Shown piece after piece: positions 6,942-9,772 of a stretch of 9,772 bases of DNA (position 1 is the stretch's first letter; every line of letters begins with the position of its first letter). A model generated the notes under the pieces. It was given only the letters and a program-made list of their open reading frames with translations. It was not told the DNA's origin and made no database searches. The stretch is taken from positions 1 through 9,772 of the forward strand of contig JBGAUM010000120.1 in the NCBI GenBank assembly GCA_044228625.1. The letters are read 5' to 3'. A program made the position numbers and the translations under genes. The stretch is from UKL13-2 sp044228625. GTDB taxonomy: Bacteria; Pseudomonadota; Gammaproteobacteria; Burkholderiales; Usitatibacteraceae.

Positions 6942-7016
6942 CCTAGGCAAAATCCAAGCAACCGCTTGCCTTTCCAGCCATTTTCGGCCCGCAAACCGCG
7001 CCAGTGCTAGGGTTTC
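6942..7016 (+). repeat. 75-bp dispersed intergenic repeat, copy 4 (left arm decayed)
   Basis: The right 55 bases are well kept: CCGCTTGCCTTTCCAG, TTTTCGGCCC, ACCGCGCCAGTGCTAGGGTTTC. The segment from TTCCAG onward is closest to copy 1. The first 20 bases are strongly diverged but the copy still aligns to the others over 75 positions without gaps (48 of 75 identical to copy 2). It lies between the methyltransferase gene and the hydrolase remnant, in the same orientation as the other three copies. Confidence 0.7.
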
Positions 7017-7105
7017 TGCATTCATTCGCCAGGCAATCTCAAAGCACACGTCGAAGGCAGAATCTTCCCCTGCACTCTCCCGGGAGAATGAGACGCCGAT
7101 CTCAG

Positions 7106-7399
7106 CATGGCGGCCCAGGGTTCAAACTCTTGTACCTCCAGCCGGATTTGCAACCGCTCGCCCAGAACCGCCGCGTGATCTATTGCGACCAGCGCGGCGC
7201 AGGACGTTCTACCGTGTCGTCGGACGCGATGCTCATCAATCTGGACAGACACGTCGCTGACCTGGAGAGTGTGCGTACATTTTTCAAGCTGGAGAAGTTC
7301 GACGTGCTTGGCCACTCGTGGGGCGCCGCATTGGGGGCGCACAAATACCCGGGCCGCGTAGGGCGACTCCTGCTGGTGGACAAGTCATTGAAGCGTTGA
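7106..7399 (+). pseudogene. Truncated alpha/beta hydrolase (proline-iminopeptidase-like) remnant
   Basis: The frame contains the oxyanion-hole motif HGGPG (7106-7120), then PDLQPLAQNRRVIYCDQRGAGRST, then the nucleophile elbow GHSWGAALGA, and KYPGRVGRLLLVD before a TGA at 7397. These are the hallmarks of the proline-iminopeptidase branch of the alpha/beta-hydrolase fold. An intact enzyme has about 300 residues. Here the cap and the region carrying the catalytic Asp and His are missing after LLLVD, and the usual N-terminal strand region before HGGPG is not recognisable. The stretch between GHSWGAALGA and HKYPGRV is a few residues short compared with the family pattern, suggesting a small internal deletion too. 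The frame stays open upstream to 7004 inside repeat copy 4, but that part shows no family resemblance. The remnant ends 10 bp from the convergent lipoprotein gene, consistent with a deletion at that side. Confidence 0.8.
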
Positions 7400-7409
7400 T
7401 CGGGATGAA

Positions 7410-8186
7410 TCAGAACACGACTACGGGGCCGGGCCCGGTCAATTTGGAGAGAACCCCATCGGCAAGCCGCCGATAGACCAGATCAAACTGCCGGTCCAAT
7501 TCCTCTTCGGAACACTCCAACCAGAATTTCGCGTTGACGGCCGGCCCATAGACCTCGTGTTCCGTATTGAGGCCGGTCCAGAATTTTCCCGGGTTGGGAA
7601 CCTCCGACTTCACCCATGCGCGCACGAACAGCGCGCCTTCACCCGCACGAAACGTGTGGAACGAAAACTCGCGGATCTCGACCTGCACTTGCGCCGAATT
7701 CGGGCCGCTGCCGAGTTTCCATGTGGCCTGGGTGCGCATGGACAGCGCATGTTTCATTTGGTCGGCCGCACTCCGGGTTTCAAGATAATTGTTCAATCGC
7801 GTGTGCAGCAATTCGACCCGCTCCTGATCCCAGCTCTCCAGGACGCCGACACCCGCCCCGGCGGCGCCACCGACGAGCATGCCGGCCAGCGCTGTGAAGG
7901 GCATGCAGAGTGGCGCCCATGGCCCGCAAGCCAAACCGGCGGCACCCGCACCCACCAAGGCACCGCCGGCGCCACCCACACCTGCATCTCGTCGGATGGT
8001 CATGTTCTTTATCGAGATGCGTTCGCCAGGTGGTTGACTCCAGACGAACCGGAGGTCAACCTCTTGGTCGCGCGGAATCGGGGCAAAAACCGCGCACCCT
8101 TCGGCGAAGATCACGAGCACGAGCACCGCGAAACGACGGATCGAAGGCCAGTTCGCTGGAATGGCCAAGCCGGCTGTGGATTGCAT
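7410..8186 (-). CDS. Putative glycine-zipper lipoprotein of unknown function
   Basis: A 258-residue protein when begun at the ATG at 8186, which has GGGAGG five bases upstream. A GTG 30 bp further out (8216) lacks such a site and is less likely. The N-terminus (SIRRFAVLVLVIFAEGC) looks like a lipoprotein signal, with Cys as the predicted lipidated residue; the lipobox AEGC is imperfect because Leu or Val is usual at -3. A Gly/Ala-rich hydrophobic stretch follows, from GVGGAGGALVGAGAAG to VGGAAGAGVGVL, split by a CGPWAPLC segment. This is a glycine-zipper pattern seen in envelope lipoproteins that insert in or span a membrane. The C-terminal half is soluble-looking and ends with EEELDRQFDLVYRRLADGV. 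I do not recognise the family. The gene is convergent with the hydrolase remnant and lies 116 bp downstream of the GGDEF-EAL gene on the same strand. Confidence 0.65.
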   Translation of the reverse strand: MQSTAGLAIPANWPSIRRFAVLVLVIFAEGCAVFAPIPRDQEVDLRFVWSQPPGERISIKNMTIRRDAGVGGAGGALVGAGAAGLACGPWAPLCMPFTALAGMLVGGAAGAGVGVLESWDQERVELLHTRLNNYLETRSAADQMKHALSMRTQATWKLGSGPNSAQVQVEIREFSFHTFRAGEGALFVRAWVKSEVPNPGKFWTGLNTEHEVYGPAVNAKFWLECSEEELDRQFDLVYRRLADGVLSKLTGPGPVVVF

Positions 8187-8191
8187 CTCAA

Positions 8192-8197
8192 CCTCCC
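8192..8197 (-). promoter_or_regulatory. Ribosome binding site deciding the lipoprotein start
   Basis: CCTCCC on the plus strand gives GGGAGG on the minus strand, five bases before the ATG at 8184-8186. It favours that start over the upstream in-frame GTG at 8216. Confidence 0.7.
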
Positions 8198-8268
8198 GAA
8201 TGGCGAGGGGGACCACGGATCAGTCTACGCTTTCCGTTGAGTCCTGATTTGCTAGCCCAAACTCCGGA

Positions 8269-8288
8269 CAAGCCTAGAGCAGGGCTTG
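8269..8288 (-). terminator. Weak hairpin after the GGDEF-EAL gene
   Basis: CAAGCC (8269-8274) and GGCTTG (8283-8288) form a six-base stem around an eight-base loop. It begins about 15 bp past the GGDEF-EAL stop on the minus strand. There is no following U-run, so if it acts as a terminator it is a weak or Rho-dependent one. Confidence 0.25.
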
Positions 8289-8302
8289 GCGCAATTTCAC
8301 CA

Positions 8303-9772
8303 TTACGCGGCCTCGCGTACCTCCAGCCACTCTGCAAGCGCCTGTGGCGTCATCGGTTGGGCGAACAAGAATCCCTGCATGCAATCCACGCCGTTTTGGA
8401 TCAACCGGTCGGCTTGCGTCTGGGTTTCGACGCCTTCGGCCACCAACGAAAGGCCCAGGCTCTTGCCGATGGCGCAGATCGATTCGACGACGCGCCTTCC
8501 ACGCTCATCGTGCCCCAACATCTGCACAAAACTCTTGTCGATCTTGAGCGTGTCAAACTCGAATCGCGTGAGGTAGGACAGCGAAGAGAATCCCGTGCCG
8601 AAATCATCCAGCGAAAGCTTGAGCCCAAGGACATGCAGTTGCTGGATCTCGGCATGGATCACCGGATCGTTGTCGATCATGATGGTTTCAGTGAATTCCA
8701 GCTCCAGTTGATTCGCGAGCAGGTGATGTTCCGCAAGTAACGACGCCACCGTTTCCGCAAATCCCGCGCGACGCAACTGGCGCACCGAGACGTTCACGCA
8801 GACCACGATCGGCCTGCCCAGGCGTTGACTTTGGCGCGAGACCTGCCTGCAGGCTTCTTCAAGCACCCACTCGCCGATATCGATAATGAGCCGCGAACGC
8901 TCGGCGATGCGGATGAATTCGTCGGGCGGAACACGGCCCAATTCGGGATGGGTCCAACGCAGGAGCGCCTCGGCCTTGACCAGCGGGTGGCCCGCCTCCG
9001 AAGACACAATCGGCTGGAAAACCAGTGAAAGCTCGTCGTCCTGCAAGGCTCCTTGCAGTTTTTGCTCGATGAGCAATTCACGCTGTGCGCGGTCGTTCAG
9101 ATCCCGATTGCAGAAGTTCCACGTATTTCTATCAGTTTGGCGGGACTGCGTGCTGGCCAGCATGGCCTGTTGGACGAGATCTCCGGCGCTCAATGCGTCC
9201 TTGCCCGACAGTGCAATGCCGATGCTCACAGACGGCTTGAGGTCAAAACCATTCACCACCAAAGGCGCCGAGATGGCCTGGACGATGCGTTGCGCAACAT
9301 CTTCGGCGCGGCGCGTGGCGTCCTCCAACGAGTGCCCGGTGACGATGAACACAAACTCATCGTGGTTGTAGCGGGCCAACGTGTGCTGGCCGGATGCGAC
9401 ACTCGTCAGACGCTGCGAAAGTTCTTTCAACAAACGGTCCACCGTCAGGTGGCCGTAGAGTTCCTGGGTGCGGTGCAGGTTGTCGATCCCCACCAGCAGC
9501 GCGGCTGCGGTCAAGTTGCTGCCCGGCGTGGTGCGCACCAAGGCGCCGAGGCGATCCAGCAGCACGTGGCGATTGGGCAACCCTGTGAGGTCGTCGGTGA
9601 CGGCTTGCCGCGCAATGCTTTCGTTGGAATCCTTCACTACGACATACGCGAGGCCAATCACCAGCAGGCCATAACCAATGCCGGACAGCCCGCGCATGCC
9701 CGGCCCATCGGAGATCCCGGAGTACCGAATAAACAGCACGATGGCCTGGCCGAAGATGATCCCCGCGACAAT
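8303..9772 (-). CDS. Membrane-anchored GGDEF-EAL protein, likely c-di-GMP phosphodiesterase (N-terminus off edge)
   Basis: The frame is open to the right edge. A GTG at 9739 exists, but the 11 codons before it (IVAGIIFGQAI) continue a hydrophobic segment, so the true start is outside the window. Two membrane segments are seen, about IVAGIIFGQAIVLFIRY and GYGLLVIGLAYVVV. A GGDEF domain follows, with DDLTGLPNR intact but its signature reading NHDEF (9353-9367) instead of GGDEF and no RxxD inhibitory site before it. It is probably not a working diguanylate cyclase and may act as a regulatory GTP-binding domain. The EAL domain looks complete: EALLRW, ETI in LEFTETI, DDFGTGFSSL, KID, EGVE and QGFLFAQP. 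It should cleave c-di-GMP to pGpG at the inner membrane face and so favour motility over biofilm. Missing upstream sequence may encode further membrane or sensor segments. Confidence 0.88.
   Translation of the reverse strand: MVAGIIFGQAIVLFIRYSGISDGPGMRGLSGIGYGLLVIGLAYVVVKDSNESIARQAVTDDLTGLPNRHVLLDRLGALVRTTPGSNLTAAALLVGIDNLHRTQELYGHLTVDRLLKELSQRLTSVASGQHTLARYNHDEFVFIVTGHSLEDATRRAEDVAQRIVQAISAPLVVNGFDLKPSVSIGIALSGKDALSAGDLVQQAMLASTQSRQTDRNTWNFCNRDLNDRAQRELLIEQKLQGALQDDELSLVFQPIVSSEAGHPLVKAEALLRWTHPELGRVPPDEFIRIAERSRLIIDIGEWVLEEACRQVSRQSQRLGRPIVVCVNVSVRQLRRAGFAETVASLLAEHHLLANQLELEFTETIMIDNDPVIHAEIQQLHVLGLKLSLDDFGTGFSSLSYLTRFEFDTLKIDKSFVQMLGHDERGRRVVESICAIGKSLGLSLVAEGVETQTQADRLIQNGVDCMQGFLFAQPMTPQALAEWLEVREAA

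Noticed and set aside
151..7016. Integron cassette array with attC sites between genes
   Set aside because: The alternation of single genes and same-orientation repeats looks cassette-like, but the repeat ends do not give the RYYYAAC and GTTRRRY boxes of attC, the genes have long leaders, and no integrase is in the window.
151..7016. CRISPR array
   Set aside because: The repeats are kilobases apart with genes between them, are diverged, and lack regular short spacers.
7557..8240. Plus-strand frames opposite the lipoprotein gene
   Set aside because: No motif or ribosome site; the minus-strand frame has a strong ribosome site and a signal sequence.
1..9772. tRNA, rRNA or riboswitch
   Set aside because: Reading the intergenic spacers showed no cloverleaf, rRNA segment or recognisable riboswitch core.

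Overview
The window is GC-rich chromosomal DNA from a Gram-negative bacterium, most likely a proteobacterium (perhaps Xanthomonadales-like or a betaproteobacterium; this is inferred from base composition and gene content, and no marker gene is present). It reads as an accessory region: unrelated single genes, each with its own spacer, one insertion-sequence end, and a decayed gene.

Layout, left to right. Positions 1-111 are the terminus of an IS3-type insertion sequence whose orfA runs off the left edge on the minus strand. Four plus-strand genes follow: a secreted serine hydrolase of the beta-lactamase/esterase fold (366-1631), a polytopic membrane class III adenylate cyclase (1886-3706), a TIR / TolB-like / TPR protein (3800-5575) and a methyltransferase with an apparent pre-ATP-grasp N-terminal domain (5686-6795). 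A truncated alpha/beta-hydrolase (proline-iminopeptidase-like) remnant lies at about 7106-7399. The right end is on the minus strand: a putative glycine-zipper lipoprotein (7410-8186) and a membrane-anchored GGDEF-EAL protein (8303 to the right edge, N-terminus missing).

The most striking non-coding signal is a 75-bp dispersed repeat in four same-orientation copies (151-225, 1696-1770, 3690-3764, 6942-7016). All four align to each other without gaps. Each lies upstream of a plus-strand coding unit: hydrolase, cyclase, TIR protein and hydrolase remnant. The ends of the repeat are imperfect inverted repeats (GAAACCCTAG / CTAGRGTTTC). Copy 3 overlaps the cyclase gene and supplies its last codons and stop codon. 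I do not recognise the element; a small non-autonomous mobile element or a conserved structured intergenic element are the leading explanations.

Functionally, the only plausible working link is second-messenger signalling: a cAMP-producing membrane cyclase beside a TIR-TPR protein, and a separate c-di-GMP phosphodiesterase-like protein at the right. The cyclase and TIR genes may be co-transcribed, but the repeat lies between them and nothing in the sequence proves that they form one system.
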